Assembly (NCBI GenBank): GCA_019843655.1
Contig: JACDQD010000004.1
Coordinates: 26,361,872-26,425,871, forward strand
Origin: Lethocerus indicus
Lineage: Eukaryota > Arthropoda > Insecta > Hemiptera > Belostomatidae
Length of the DNA: 64,000 bases
Reading direction: 5' to 3'
The notes beneath the pieces were generated by a model. It saw only the letters and a list, made by a program, of their open reading frames with translations. It was not told the DNA's origin and searched no databases. Below are positions 1 to 15,967 of the stretch, one piece after another; the first letter of the stretch is position 1; each line of letters begins with the position of its first letter. The translations under genes were made by a program, and so were the position numbers.

Positions 1-3515
<3,515 letters not shown>

Positions 3516-6500
3516 CCGCAGTAATGGCCAATTTTTTTTTTAATTAGTCTTCGTACCATCCAACATATATCTGTACTTCACCACATCTTTTTTTTATATA
3601 ATATGTAATAAATTACAGTATAATTTATTGATTAACAATTACTGTTTATTGTTTTGTAGAGTTTAAAGTGATTTTAATTGCGGGCCTACAAAGTGACCTG
3701 TCATTTTTATTCAAATAAAAAAAAGATTACTTTTCATTAAGAGGAATTTATATAACTCCAGTATCTTTCTGCATTTTTTCCATGGGCTTTAATTTTAATT
3801 TAATAAATATTTACCACATTTAATTTTTGTAACTTTGTATACACTTTGTATATTCTTCTTTGAGGTGTATATTGTACATACAAACATTATTTTTGAACAG
3901 CAGTGTAGCCTCTTCATATAGCACAAGGTATTTGGGATAAAAGAATTATTACGCGTGTGATATATATGGGAGTCTATAAAATGTTGGACTGGTCGTGACT
4001 GGGATGATTGTAGGTCAATCAGTACTGAATGTATTATGTTATGGACAGGTTTTAAAAATTGATTTCTGATCAACCACTTATTGTATTGTATGTACTACTT
4101 TTATTCACCATAACTTAAACAGTTGGATAGGTAGGTAGGTATAAATTTCATTTCACAAAATTTGAAAATACCTGATGTGTACAGTTGTCATATAAAGGTG
4201 GTATGATTGATTCTATTAATTCCAGCACAAAAGTCACAAAGTAGGCCAGCCATAATGTCACTTTGTGTTCTCTTATTTATTAAATTTTTTACAGTATCTA
4301 ATATTTTGTACTGGTCTTTCTTAAAAAACAAATAGGTTAAGAGAATCTATTAACTGATATTTAGAATTGAAAAAGTATATGTAATATTTCAACACTTGTG
4401 ATTGCATAAACCAAATGGCTATAGTAAATTAGAAATTAAGATGTTAATCAAATTGAGACATTTATTAATTTAGTTCAGAAAGTTGGAATCATTGCTTTTG
4501 TTCTTGACTTCATATACAAATTTTAAGATATAATTTTCTTGCACGTGGATCACCTGCTTTGCAAATTTGTTTGCATATGGAAAAAGGTGGCTAACAGAAG
4601 GAAAGAAATACCTTGTGATCAGTACGAATCTGAGTCTAATACTTTAGGTTAAGAAATACGAATATAGATATTTATAATATGCTTGTTTATTATTTATATA
4701 ATTTGTAATGCGATGTTAAAATAAATTATTATCTTTCTATTTTTTCCCTTGTTAGGTGGCCCACAAAATAGTCATAAATTCGCATCATAAATAAAAGGTT
4801 AAAAGTATACATCATTACTGCATTTGATCTTGTGGTCCATTTGTTGTTCTTCCAGAATAGTTTAAAGATTATTTTATTTTAACTGAACATCTTTTATTAC
4901 ATCATTTTAATTTGGCGTTTTAATATCATTAATTATATATATATCTGTTTGTATCCATTCACAAATGTTGACTTCAAAGTTATAGTATGAAAATTTACAT
5001 TTATTTTTGACATTCATCGTTTTCAATGCCAACACTATTAATTGCAATGAAAATGTATCTTCAGGAAATCCTTGAATTTTTTGTTGTATATATAAAGCTT
5101 ATTTCTAGTTCTTTTGGTTGTTTTTATATTAGTGATGCTAAAAAGGTATAACAATTATTTTAATTACCTTTATAATGAAATAGAGGTCTAGCTTTAATTT
5201 CTGTAAATTACGTGCAATTTAATGGTATGAGGAAAAGATGCAAATGAATTGTTTATCTAGTTAAATGTTAATAATAGTTTTATTTGATAGAATGATTTAT
5301 TTGTTATAATGTAGGTTGGTAATTTACAATGCCAGTGTTTTAAAAATTTGAAAAAATTAGGTAAAATAGTAAATTATTAATATTTTCATTTATAAACATC
5401 CTAAAATTTCATATACATTTAAAATTCTGCAACATAAAATGCTTTTGTGAAACTATTCAATTCTGAAAGATGTAAGATTATTTTTTTAAGATTAATATGA
5501 CAACAAAGAAAACAATTTTGAAACAAATTTATTGTAAGAAATGTATGTATACATAACAAGTATGAAACTATAAAATTTGTAAATGATAAAAGAGCACTTA
5601 AGATAAGCACACAAATGGAAGCATATTATTTTATTGATAAGTCAAATAAGGAAAATTAATATTAATTTTAAGCATCACTGCAATTTATCACTGAGTATTC
5701 TTAATTAAGACCCATCATAATTATTCACACTGTGAATATAATATACATACTGTGTAAACATAAAAATTAATTAGACAAAAAAATAAGTTATTATTACACT
5801 GTGTAAAACAGGCACTTATTATTGTGTGATACAAACTAATTCAAACTAAACAGATATAAATTAATTAATACATTTATTATCCAAATTAATAATATGGTAA
5901 ATTAATATGATGTGAAATTATATATCACAGTTATTTTACAAAACCCACATACACCCTGAGTGAAGAAATAAAATGTGACTGGAAAGTATATCAAAACACC
6001 TCATGGGCTTATATACATTAAAATGTGAAACATAAACAAAATAGATTTGGAATATGAACTACTTTAAGGACTAATTTAAAATAATCAATTTACAAAGCAT
6101 TAAAATAATTCTCAAATAAAAGTGTGAAATACAACAAATTAAATAACAAATAATACAAGATGTTGAGCCAATACAAAAATATTAGACAATTAATTTAATA
6201 TTACAGGAGCTGTTAATTTAGCGTTCAGCTCTATTGAACGAATGAAGTAAAAATATTCACTAACCCAATTTAACCACCCAAAATGTGTTCGGTGCAATTT
6301 GTTATTTTTGTTTCTATAGAACCTCAGAATCAGGTATTGGAATAAATGCTGTACGATAAATTGATATCTAACAAAGCATTCTTAGCACCATTATTTGGAA
6401 TGGTTCAAGCATGATTAATAACCATGACTACGATCTAGTAGGCTCTTCATGTCTTCTTTTATGTCACTTGTATGTATGTAAACTATCATTGAATGGTGGA

Positions 6501-6692
6501 TACACTTTGTTACCAGTAGTTTGAAAATAGCATACATACTGTATGATTAGGGAAGACGACAAGTAAATATCATTTTGTGTTCCTACACCCCTTCAAACTG
6601 GATACGATAATAATTTGCCTACAGGAAAAATATCATAGATAATTTTCGTAGAGCCACTCGCTAAGGACAGGCCTCCTCCTGTTCCTTTGTTG
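3516..6692. other. Convergent 3' UTRs and spacer between Arp1 and CSPP1
   Basis: This holds the 3' UTR of Arp1 on the left and, on the minus strand, the presumed 3' UTR of the CSPP1-like gene on the right. It is strongly AT-rich with several AATAAA/TTTATT motifs on both strands. The two genes are tail-to-tail. I see no third gene. Confidence 0.7.
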
Positions 6693-9600
6693 TCATTGTG
6701 AGGGCTGAGTTTCCAATCTCTGTTGCATTTTGATGTGTTCAAGCTGTAATTGCCGCCTGAACGCCCCTAGCTGAGTCAGTATTGTGTCAGCCCTCCTCAT
6801 ATTTCCGTCATTGGCTTCAAGTACAGGCTCAACCAGGATTTTTTCAGTATTTGTTTGAGGCTCCTGCAATAAATGGAGAACTATTATATTAGTGAATGAC
6901 TTTTTTTTCATTTAAAACAAAGTGAAAAAAATATTAATTCACATCTCTGATTTCATGTAACTGTATTTAATTATTTGCCACATTTGCTTCTCTTATTTTT
7001 AAAAGGTAATATTGATTTACATGTCACAACCAGAATTATCATTTATTTGATTTGACTGGTTATCATAATTAAATTTATAGTTCTTTTCACTCTACTGCAA
7101 ATCCAGTTGCATTAAGCTTGGTCTAAGTGATGCCTTAATTCAACTTAGTATAAGCTTACAGTTTTTGACCCTAACCACTGAGCCATCACAACCCCAGAAT
7201 TAATTTATGCTTTATTTGAGAGATGTATTCTCATTCTAGTGTACCTTGAACTATTTTTATATAAATAAAAATTATTAAATTTTAAATGATTTACTGTAGC
7301 TACTGAGTAGATGAAAATTACAATCAAAATTTTTAAATTAAATGTAGATCTACTACCTCCATTAATCGTTTAAAAAATTATCTATTTGTATATTTTCATC
7401 ATAAGGAGAAATTTTCATTTTTTATAAGAGGGCTAGGAGATCATAATGATGAACTATAAATATTTCACAGTATTTACAAAAATTGATCTGTTGAAATATT
7501 TCTTTACTTTATCTGCTGTATAGTCTGTTAAGGTTCTTAATGTTATAGGGAGTCCAGTTTTACTTTTCCGTAAGAAAAGTATCACTCATCAACAAGTCAC
7601 AAAATCATTGTAGTCAAGATTTAATTCTGAAGTTTATTTACTCAAATTAATTATTTGTATTGTCAGAAATTAATTATTCGAAAGCCACATTCATCTATAG
7701 TACTAAAAGATATTTTACAGTTCATACCATCCATTTGTCGTACAAAAGTTGAGAATTTTTCTTGAGTAACGACTCTGTTCTGAGAGCAGGTATGACTGGA
7801 GAAACTGGCCTCTGCCTCTCTGTTGTCCCATTTTTGTCACCCGCCATTGAAATATATAGAGGATTATAAGCTAACGGCGATCTTGGACTAGTGGCCGCAC
7901 TCTGATTCTGTGGTGATACTTCCAGTGTTCTTGGCGAATGGTGATTGTAGTATTTATCACTGAGAACATTCTGAGGATCTGCATCCAAAAGTGGCGTCCT
8001 CGTTATCTGCTCCAAATAACTGATATTTACATCTGGTTGATTATCTACATTGTGTACATCTCCCTAAAATGAATAATAATGTTTTGTAGATGAAATTGAT
8101 AAATAGGTAACCTCCTACGATGTTGGGAGATAGGGAAAAGAATGAAAATATCGAGCAGTATTTAAAACCAAAGTAAGTGAACTGAATGATTAAAATTATG
8201 TCAATTTTAAATTCAAATAATGGTACAAACACCTGATTGGTTTTCAGTTAAATTATTTATTTTATTTCAATTGAAAAATCAATAACTTGTGTTACAAGTA
8301 AATTCATTGTTGTTTGAATGCATATTTTATAGCCCAAATAAAGATTTAACATAATAGTTAATATATTTTTAACGTGTGATACACTGTTAATGAATTTTTA
8401 AAGCTCAAAGCTGATCTCAAGGTGTTTGATTTAAAAATGAAAACATTTCAAATTATAAATACAATATTACCTGTTTAAGCTCTTCATGAGTTATATCATC
8501 ATGATGACTCTGTGATCTCTTCTTTCGCCTTTCCTCTTTTTTTAATTCCTGTGTTTGGAGCTCCATTTCTAGAAGTCTCTGTCTCAACAATTCCTCCTGT
8601 GTAGCTCTCTGCAATAAATACCATTAACATTTTTCTTCCATTAATGAAATTATACAATGTCAACTGTAACTGTACCAATAAGAAAAAACCTGTTGGATCC
8701 AATCCAAACGCTGGATCTGTTCCTTCTGATATTCTTTTTGTAGTCTCTCTTGCTGTTCTCTAGTTTTCCTTTCAAACATTTCTTCTTCTTCTTTTTCCTT
8801 TTGTTTCCTCAAGGCCTCAAGTCTTTTTTTCTCTTCAATTTGTGCTCTTAGTGCTTCTGCATAAGCCATCTGTTTGCTCCTCGCATCTAGTTCAAAATTA
8901 GTTTCATACAACTTTCACCCATTTAGATAGTTAATACATTTGTACTGTTTCACCTAAAATACATATACATACCATCACCACTGGAAGTGGGGTTCTGATC
9001 TGGTGAGAAAAAATTTGATGACCCGTGTAAATCAGACAACAGCTTCTCTGAAATAAAGAAAAATTATAATTCTAAAATATACGGCTCTAAATTATGTAAA
9101 AAATCATTATTCATAAATATACAATCACCTACCTCGTGGGGTAGTTAAGGTTATATTAGGATGTAATGTCGGAGATAATGAAGAACTGTCACCTTCATGG
9201 AAGCCTCCAGCCTTTAAAAATATTAATTTTCTTAGTAATGTAACACACCCTGATAAAAATATCATGGAACCAGTTTGTGTTACCAATTCCAAAGCAATCA
9301 ATAATCATAGTAAAATGAACAAACAATAAAAAAAACAAATGCTATAAAAGAGAAAGAAAGAAATTTGTTACAAACTTAAGAATCAATATATGTATTTTTT
9401 TTAATAATGACAATAACATCTGAGTAATATTCAGGAGTTGCTAATTATGAATCCTATCATAACTACACTCAACTCACTGTATTGCTAACATTATTCCACT
9501 GATAATTCTCAAAACTGGTTAAGACCAAGATGAAATATGAAAGCGGTTTTGTTCTTATTTATTTCATTCTGCTTGGCATATCCCAGGTTTTTGCCTAAGG

Positions 9601-12600
9601 CCATTCATTAATTCTGGTCCTAAAGGTTGTATGGTCAGGGGTGTTCTTTAGAATAATATTCTGATGTGTAATTGTCTGCATGTAGGGCACAGTTCATGTG
9701 AGCTGGATAACAGGATTGCTGGATCCATATACCAGAACACATGTAGGGGAAGGAGGGGAGAGAAGGAAAAATTACACAGGTCCAAAACCTTAATAAAAAT
9801 GAGTACAACATTTTACCTGAACACTGATGGGAGCTGTAGCCCTAGGAGAAACAGAATCAGTTTCAGTCTGAGTGGATGTACTGCGATATCTTGGTTCCTC
9901 CAAACTATATCCTTCTGGTTCAGTTGACAGAGCTGCGTCCATTTTAGTTTTGGCAACTTGCTTAACCTGAAATTAATAAAATCCTATTTTAGATATGTTA
10001 AACTTTCAGCTTGTCTTTCCTTATGAAAAATAAATGAGCAAGAAGTGTTTAACAATTAATTATTATTGAATTTATTTCAAAGAAGGGGACAAGGTTTCTT
10101 AAATGTTTTAAGCACAGTTTGGGAATTCATGCTTGTTACATGGAAGGGTATATCATTTAGGTAAAATAATATCCTCTCGGGAGAGGCCGTAATGAAAAAT
10201 AGTCTCATGAGTAACCAAAAACTTTTGTTATTCCTGATAATATTTCTGACAAAATCTGATCACACTTTGGACCACTGAATGTTAGCACAATTTTATTTCA
10301 GTTAAGATGGACTGTACTGAGAAGTTATGAAAGCAATATACCGAGAATTTGTTGAAAGTTCATACACAAATCATCCTTGTAAAATATAAAATTATAAATG
10401 TACAATAAAGGTTAATTTATGACATATTTTAGCATTAATGTTAATTATAAATTATCATTTATATTAAACATATTAAAAAAAACCTGTGTGAGATAATCCC
10501 TGTATTCCTTTTTCCTCCTCTCAAGACTCAGTTTCCTGCGTTCTTCATATTCACCAAAACCCAAGAGATGTTTTCCTTGAGGGTTGTCTCTCGTGTTCAG
10601 GGGAGAATATTCACCGGTGCGAACCATTTCACACTAAGCCAAAATATGAAAAGAAAGATTCATGATTTTTCATCACCATATTGAACAAACACAATAATAT
10701 AATACAATGATTGCAGCCAATATTGATTTCATATTAACTATATCCAATTTAGGATAATGGCCTCCATGTCTGAAGGACAAGCAAGAATAATTCTAATTCA
10801 TTTAATAAGTTATTTCCATTCCTATTTTGATGGGATATTACAGGAATCAGTGTGATTTGCTAAAGAAATTAAGGGAAAACAGAGTAAGGGAATTATTGCC
10901 AATAACTTTACAATAGAATGATATAGATAAATCCAGAATAAATAAGGAATCAGAATGAAAGTTATTCTACTACTATCAAATCATAAAACAATGAAATAAT
11001 CCAATAAATTCAAATTGCTCAATAAATTCAAATGTAGGCACTTTGTTAGAAACATTTAAATTTAAAATACCCTCATTTTTACCTTTGTTACTGTGACAAC
11101 AATTGTGTAAAAAAAAAATAATATCACTGTATATTTGTGTACCTAACCAACTGAACAAATTAGTAAAAAATAGTAGTGAAAATGTGCTTCTCAAATAGCA
11201 AGTAACTGTACTGACTTTTGGAAATATAAATATAGACAAATATTATTTTAAGTATCTGGTGATTTTTTTCTTTAAACTTTACTGTAGATTCTAATGATTC
11301 AACATTTAGTGAATATTCATGATGGATTTACATTAACATTCCTATTTATGACTAATGAAAAAAAATGACATAAAATATAAGTTGTTCATTTCAGTAAATT
11401 ATTACAGAAATGTTTCTTAAATTACCCATAAGTTAACCAGAAGTAGAATAAAATGAAAAAAAGAATCTGTAGTACTTATCTAGAGAATGCTGAGATTCAA
11501 AGGTCTAAAAAAAGATTTGTTAGTTTCTTTTGCAATAAAAATTAGCCAGTGCATAGAAATTTTATGACAAATGTTAAATATTAAATAATTCAGTTCTAAA
11601 TGCTTTTGAAGATAAATAAATGTATTTGTGAAGAAGACTAACAAGCTTTTGCTTCAACCAAGCACATGCTTCTGCCCAAAGCATATTCTTGTCATAGATG
11701 AACATTGTAATAATAAATGTATAATTACTGAGTAATTCAATTGTTTATGATTATACAATGTGATGATATATTTTAGTTAATATCTAACATTCCTCCACCA
11801 GTAATAGTCAATTCATGATAAATAATGAACCAAAAAATACATAAAAGTAATATTGCATTTATTAAATACGTATTTCATTCACAAATGAAATCAAACCTTG
11901 TCTGACCTGTGTGTTAAGATGTGCATCCACACTATCACGAGTTGGGATAACAGAAGCATCACCATTCGACTCATTAGAATTATCAAAACCACCTTTCCAT
12001 TCAATGTCAATCTTATTTTCAACATTCAATGATCTTCTGGAGTTGTATTTTGTAGAATTCTTCTTTTTACTAATGGAAGTAGCAAATATCCGCGCCAATC
12101 TATCCTTTTCTTTTTCTCTCACATCCTCCACTTCCATTGAGTCTCTGAAGGCATTAGCTGGCAAAGAATGCCTCGCAGCAACCTTCTGAGGAAAAAGGTT
12201 GTGGAACCTACTGGGAGCAGCAGCTATCACGCGTGCAAATCTGTCTTTTTCAATTTGTCTCAAATCATACAGATTATATGACTGAGGGGACTTGCGACAT
12301 GGAATAATAGGCTCATTGTGAAAGTTTTTCTTGGCAAATTTGGACACCAACTTTTCTTTTTCGGTTTCTCTGATATCGACAAATATCTCCGGATGCAGTA
12401 TGGCATATATTTCTGGAAACTTTTTCAATGCTTCAGAATTGGCATTTTTACCTGTATCCCCGTATTTCTTGTTCAGTTTATCATTCAACCTCTTATATGA
12501 TAGGAGAAGATCGGCTAGTTTCTTGTGTTCTCGTTTCAGTTTAGGGTCGAAACTCTGAGAAATGTAACTGTTGACCTTATCCAAATAGCTTTCAACTTCA

Positions 12601-14189
12601 CATGATATATTTTTCTTGGGTGATGACTGGCCATTTAAACTGTTCTTAGGAGTAGTTTCGGTTGTTTCTTGAACCTCATCTTTAACACTGCAAGCCTGGT
12701 TCACCTGAGAGATCAACTATAAATTTAATATAAAAGATGTATTTTATACGAATTCATTAAAATTGAAATAATAATCAAAATAAAAACATACATTTTATTC
12801 AAATTTCACACATAAGATCCCAACATATTAATTTAACATAAAAGAGGAAATGATTAAATATCCATGCAAATAGTTACTGGATGTTAAAGAGACAAAAGAT
12901 GTAAACAAATAATTTCATAAAGCTTACAATGATGCAAATTAGATTGAGATTAATAATACTAATAATATATATAATTTATTTTAAAAATGACTGAATGCAT
13001 ATAAATCAATCATTTTAAAAATATATAACGAATTTAATTGTTGATATGTTTTTTTAAATTAATTGTTTTTCAAGGGAATATATCAACAAAGTGCCTACAT
13101 CAAAATATTTTCAGTGTTATAATATGAAATAATACTTACAACAACCTTGTAGGAGTTACTAGAAAACTGAATTAATCTGAACAAAATCTGAACTCCTAAT
13201 GAATAATATCACAACATGCAATCAACAAAACACATGACAGCAATCAATAGGAAATTGACCTTGCACATTGGACAGAAATCAATATCTTTTTTTAGCAAGA
13301 AGTTGCTTAAAGAAAGGAGGAACCTTCCATTAACTACTTTAAAGTGATGTCACACTTGCTCAACTAATAGACTTTTATTGAACCAAATGACCTGCTCACT
13401 TCGAGATTAAACAAGGAATGTTTATTCCTGCTTTAATGAAATTGTAAAATATTAATAAGAAAAATATATGTGCATAAAAAATGAAAAAGTTAAAAACAAG
13501 GACATGCCACAATGTAATACCTTAGCAAAAATTGAATCAGATGAAGAATGGTCCTTCGGAATGATAATATCAATTCCTAATCCACGGTACAGTTAATAAT
13601 TATATTTTGATACTAATTATTATTTATAAATTACAAAATAATCTTTGTTGAAATGATGCATATGTAGATGACTTTATTCATTTTTAAGGTAATAAAATCT
13701 AAACAAATAAATTACAAAGTACTCCGTGCAAGAATAAAAAAAAAATATAGTAACCTTTACATTAGCAAACAACAAATAAAACACACTAATACCTGTTTAG
13801 TATTCAAATTTCAATGAAAGAAAAGGAACTGTGTTAAACATGCACTTGTACCTGTACCTTTTGTAGGGTTTTCATATGGTTATAGGCATAAATATAATAG
13901 ATAAACTACCGGCTTTTCGAACATTCATATCAGAAATTGGTTTATTTTATTTTTAAACAGGTTGTCATTTATTCGTTTTCTTTAAATAGGATAAAAGAAC
14001 GTTCATGACAACAGCAGTATTTGACAAGAGGAATTGACGAAAGACCGGTCGCAGTCATATTTTGTAAGAACCATTTGAAATTGCATGGCATTACATAGGT
14101 ACCGAATATTATTGGACACTGATTTACGTAAACTAAAAAAAAAGAAATTAACGGCGTAATAAACGAATACGTACCTCATCTCCCTCCAT
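6693..14189 (-). CDS. CSPP1: CSPP1-like centrosome and spindle pole associated protein
   Basis: CSPP1 family proteins bind microtubules at centrosomes, spindle poles and the ciliary axoneme. The model, in transcript order, is: 14189-14175, 12716-11907, 10633-10484, 9966-9817, 9211-9133, 9047-8973, 8886-8690, 8608-8471, 8063-7728, 6863-6693 (stop TGA). All introns are GT-AG with matching phases, giving about 706 residues. The family signature is in the third exon (residues ~290-325): RDNPQGKHLLGFGEYEE followed by basic RRKKEYRDYLTQ. Residues ~428-538 are a charged coiled coil (KQMAYAEALRAQIEEKKR, then QEELLRQRLLEMEL). The second exon has three D-x-R-x-x-E-K repeats. The tail is Ser/Pro-rich. 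The tiny first exon (MEGDE) is the least certain part, and small exons could be missing in the 9.2-9.8 kb and 12.7-14.2 kb gaps. Family call firm, 5' end moderate. Confidence 0.85.
6864..7727 (-). other. Last intron of CSPP1-like gene
   Basis: This intron joins a TGGATG|GTATGA donor to a TTGCAG|GAG acceptor. It is AT-rich and contains the tRNA-like SINE fragment listed separately near 7100-7195. Confidence 0.75.
7100..7195 (-). mobile_element. Possible tRNA-derived SINE fragment
   Basis: Read on the minus strand from about 7195, the sequence begins GGGTTGTGATGGCTCAGTGG then TTAGGGTC. TGGCTCAGTGGTTAG matches the D-arm/A-box of many tRNAs and tRNA-derived SINE heads. About 30 bases on, where a B-box should be, there is only a degenerate AGTTGAATTAA. 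It is not a functional tRNA: no acceptor stem or anticodon arm can be folded. Boundaries are approximate, and no target-site duplication was identified. Confidence 0.3.
9212..9816 (-). other. CSPP1 intron with unassigned repeat-like segment
   Basis: The intron lies between exons 9966-9817 and 9211-9133. Its part at about 9570-9800 is less AT-rich than the surroundings and purine-rich (GGGGAAGGAGGGGAG at ~9747), which may be a decayed insertion. No coding exon is evident. Confidence 0.5.
10634..11906 (-). other. CSPP1 intron (no feature seen)
   Basis: The donor is CACACAG|GTCAGA at the end of the large second exon and the acceptor GGCTTAG|TGTGAA. The body is AT-rich with no recognisable content. 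Confidence 0.7.
12717..14174 (-). other. First intron of CSPP1-like gene
   Basis: This is the proposed intron between the five-codon start exon (GATGAG|GTACGT) and the large exon (TTTATAG|TTGATC). It is very AT-rich. A missed exon cannot be excluded. Confidence 0.5.
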
Positions 14190-14778
14190 ATCAAGGTTAG
14201 AACTAGCAAGTAATTCAAAACACGAAATACGTTATGGGCTAATACTGACCTTGAAAGTCTATCTCTTGCATAATCCGATTTTAGTTCATTATACAAAATT
14301 TTATTAGTAGAAGCAATTTTTTTAATATGTCGACTTCATTTCAATTCTTTTCAAAATGATACAAAATCATTTACAGTAAATGTCGTAAATTGAAACTTCT
14401 AGTCATGGAAAATTGGAAGTTAAAAATTTGGTCCGCTTCATTGTTATGTACGAAATTTTCACGATGATATCAAATATAAATCAATCCATGGAGGATTTTC
14501 TGTAGAATTTAAATATATTTTGTTGGATAACTTGATTGTTGTTGCTTGGTTTCGGTTCTGTTTGCGTCAGTTTCAAAACATTGAGTTGTTTTTGATCTCG
14601 AATTAGTTGTATTTATTCGGGAAATATGTTTTCAAATATATCAGTTAGAGTTGTTCCCTCAACCGGTTTAAATCGAAATCGGCTGACGTTCGTACCGTGC
14701 CGGCTCTGAACAATTGTTAATCCGTCTATCTAAGATAACATTTATACCGGATACGCACGTTTAGTTGTTCTGTTTAAG
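14190..14778. promoter_or_regulatory. Putative bidirectional promoter, CSPP1 / TMEM169
   Basis: The start codons of two divergent genes are separated by only this stretch, so both promoters and 5' UTRs must lie in it unless there are upstream non-coding exons. Initiator-like TCAGTT motifs on the + strand at about 14567 and 14640 fit the arthropod Inr consensus and could start TMEM169. The right half (14640-14770) is richer in CpG than the flanking introns. No clear TATA box is seen. Shared control is inference. Confidence 0.5.
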
Positions 14779-15967
14779 ATGGAAACCGGCTCTTCGAGAG
14801 ATTTCATTAGGGAGGACGACGATAGTCAGGTAAAAGCGCAGGTAACTTGCATTTTATTAATGCTATACATTTCAGGGGGCACCACCCATCAGTGGTGATC
14901 ATTCAATATCTCACTGATGTTTGCCTGTCCCTTTTGTTGAAATCATGTATAACCCCGTGGAATAATTTATATAATTAACGATTTTATCTGTTCATGAAGG
15001 CGGTATTGTTTATTTAAAAATTGTTGACTTACCTATTACCATGAAAGTTAATATTTATAACATTTATAAACACAAAAATCTTTTGAGAACAATCTCAAAG
15101 AATATTAATGTATTATTTACCTGTGAGACATTCAGTGATATTAAAAATAATCTTTGAAAATTAACTCCTACACTTTTTAAGGTTGAAACCCTTCTGAATG
15201 GGAAACATGTAGCTGAAAGCTCATTTACAAGCATAAACTGGAAGACTGAATCCCAGGCTGCATCTGAAGTTGAGCATGATACAAAAACCAAGAAGAAAGT
15301 GAACATTTGTACAGAATATTCGGGTAATGAAGATGAAAGGTGTTGTTCGGAAACATCAGAATCTTGTGACAGGTCTGCTGCCAGTATCATTAGTGATAAA
15401 TGCCTAACGATGACTGGTACTATTAAGAGAGGGAAAAAAGCTGGCCAGAGTTTAGATGTGCGTTTGAACATTTCAAGAGAAGAACTGGAACTTATGGAAG
15501 CAAATATGGCTGCAAAAGAACAGAACAGAAAACAGTTGTGTTCTCTCAAGAATGGGGTTCATATATTGTTGTTTACATTAATTTGTTTCCCATTCGTTCT
15601 AATCATATCATCCCTTTACTCATTTTACATTGGAACTCTCACATGGTACAATGTATTTACCTATGTTACAGAAGAGAAGAGCTTACTGTATAAAGTTTGT
15701 TTGTCTCCACTCTTGATTCTAATTTATCCGTTATCAATAGCAATTTTCACAATAGGGCTTGGTGTCTATGCTGCATGTGCCCAGGTGTCATGGTTCTTGT
15801 CTGAATGGCAGAAAGAAATATGCGATTGGGAAAAAGGTTTTTATGGATGGTTTTGTTCTCTGATTAACCTCGAGGAATGTTCTCCTTATGAGGTAGTAAT
15901 ATTGACTGATATTAAAGAAAGTGGGGATCAAGCAAAAAATAATTCCCAAGATAGTATTTTGACGTGA
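14779..15967 (+). CDS. TMEM169: Transmembrane protein 169
   Basis: This is a conserved two-pass membrane protein whose biochemical role is poorly known. Exon 1 starts at ATG 14779 (METGSSRDFIRE, then an acidic DDDSQ) and exon 2 runs 15182-15967, stop TGA. Exon 1 has two in-frame donors, CAG|GTAAAA after 14829 and CAG|GTAACT after 14841, giving 278 or 282 residues; vertebrate TMEM169 is about 297. Family signatures are the juxtamembrane MTGTIKRGKKAGQ (~residues 94-106), a first membrane segment ~144-166 ending YSFYIGTLTWYNVF, a second ~192-214 (LLILIYPLSIAIFTIGLG), and the C-terminal block DWEKGFYGWFCSL with ECSPYEVV. The N-terminal 90 residues are Ser/Glu-rich and weakly conserved, without a signal peptide. 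It is head-to-head with the CSPP1-like gene. Identification rests on family recognition of the TM and C-terminal blocks and is strong. Confidence 0.9.

Noticed and set aside
14003..14296. Minus-strand 97-codon frame near the CSPP1 start
   Set aside because: It runs through the proposed start exon and its GTACGT donor into intron, and the product is not family-like.
15064..15549. Minus-strand 161-codon frame opposite TMEM169
   Set aside because: Shadow of the TMEM169 coding exon; no recognisable protein.
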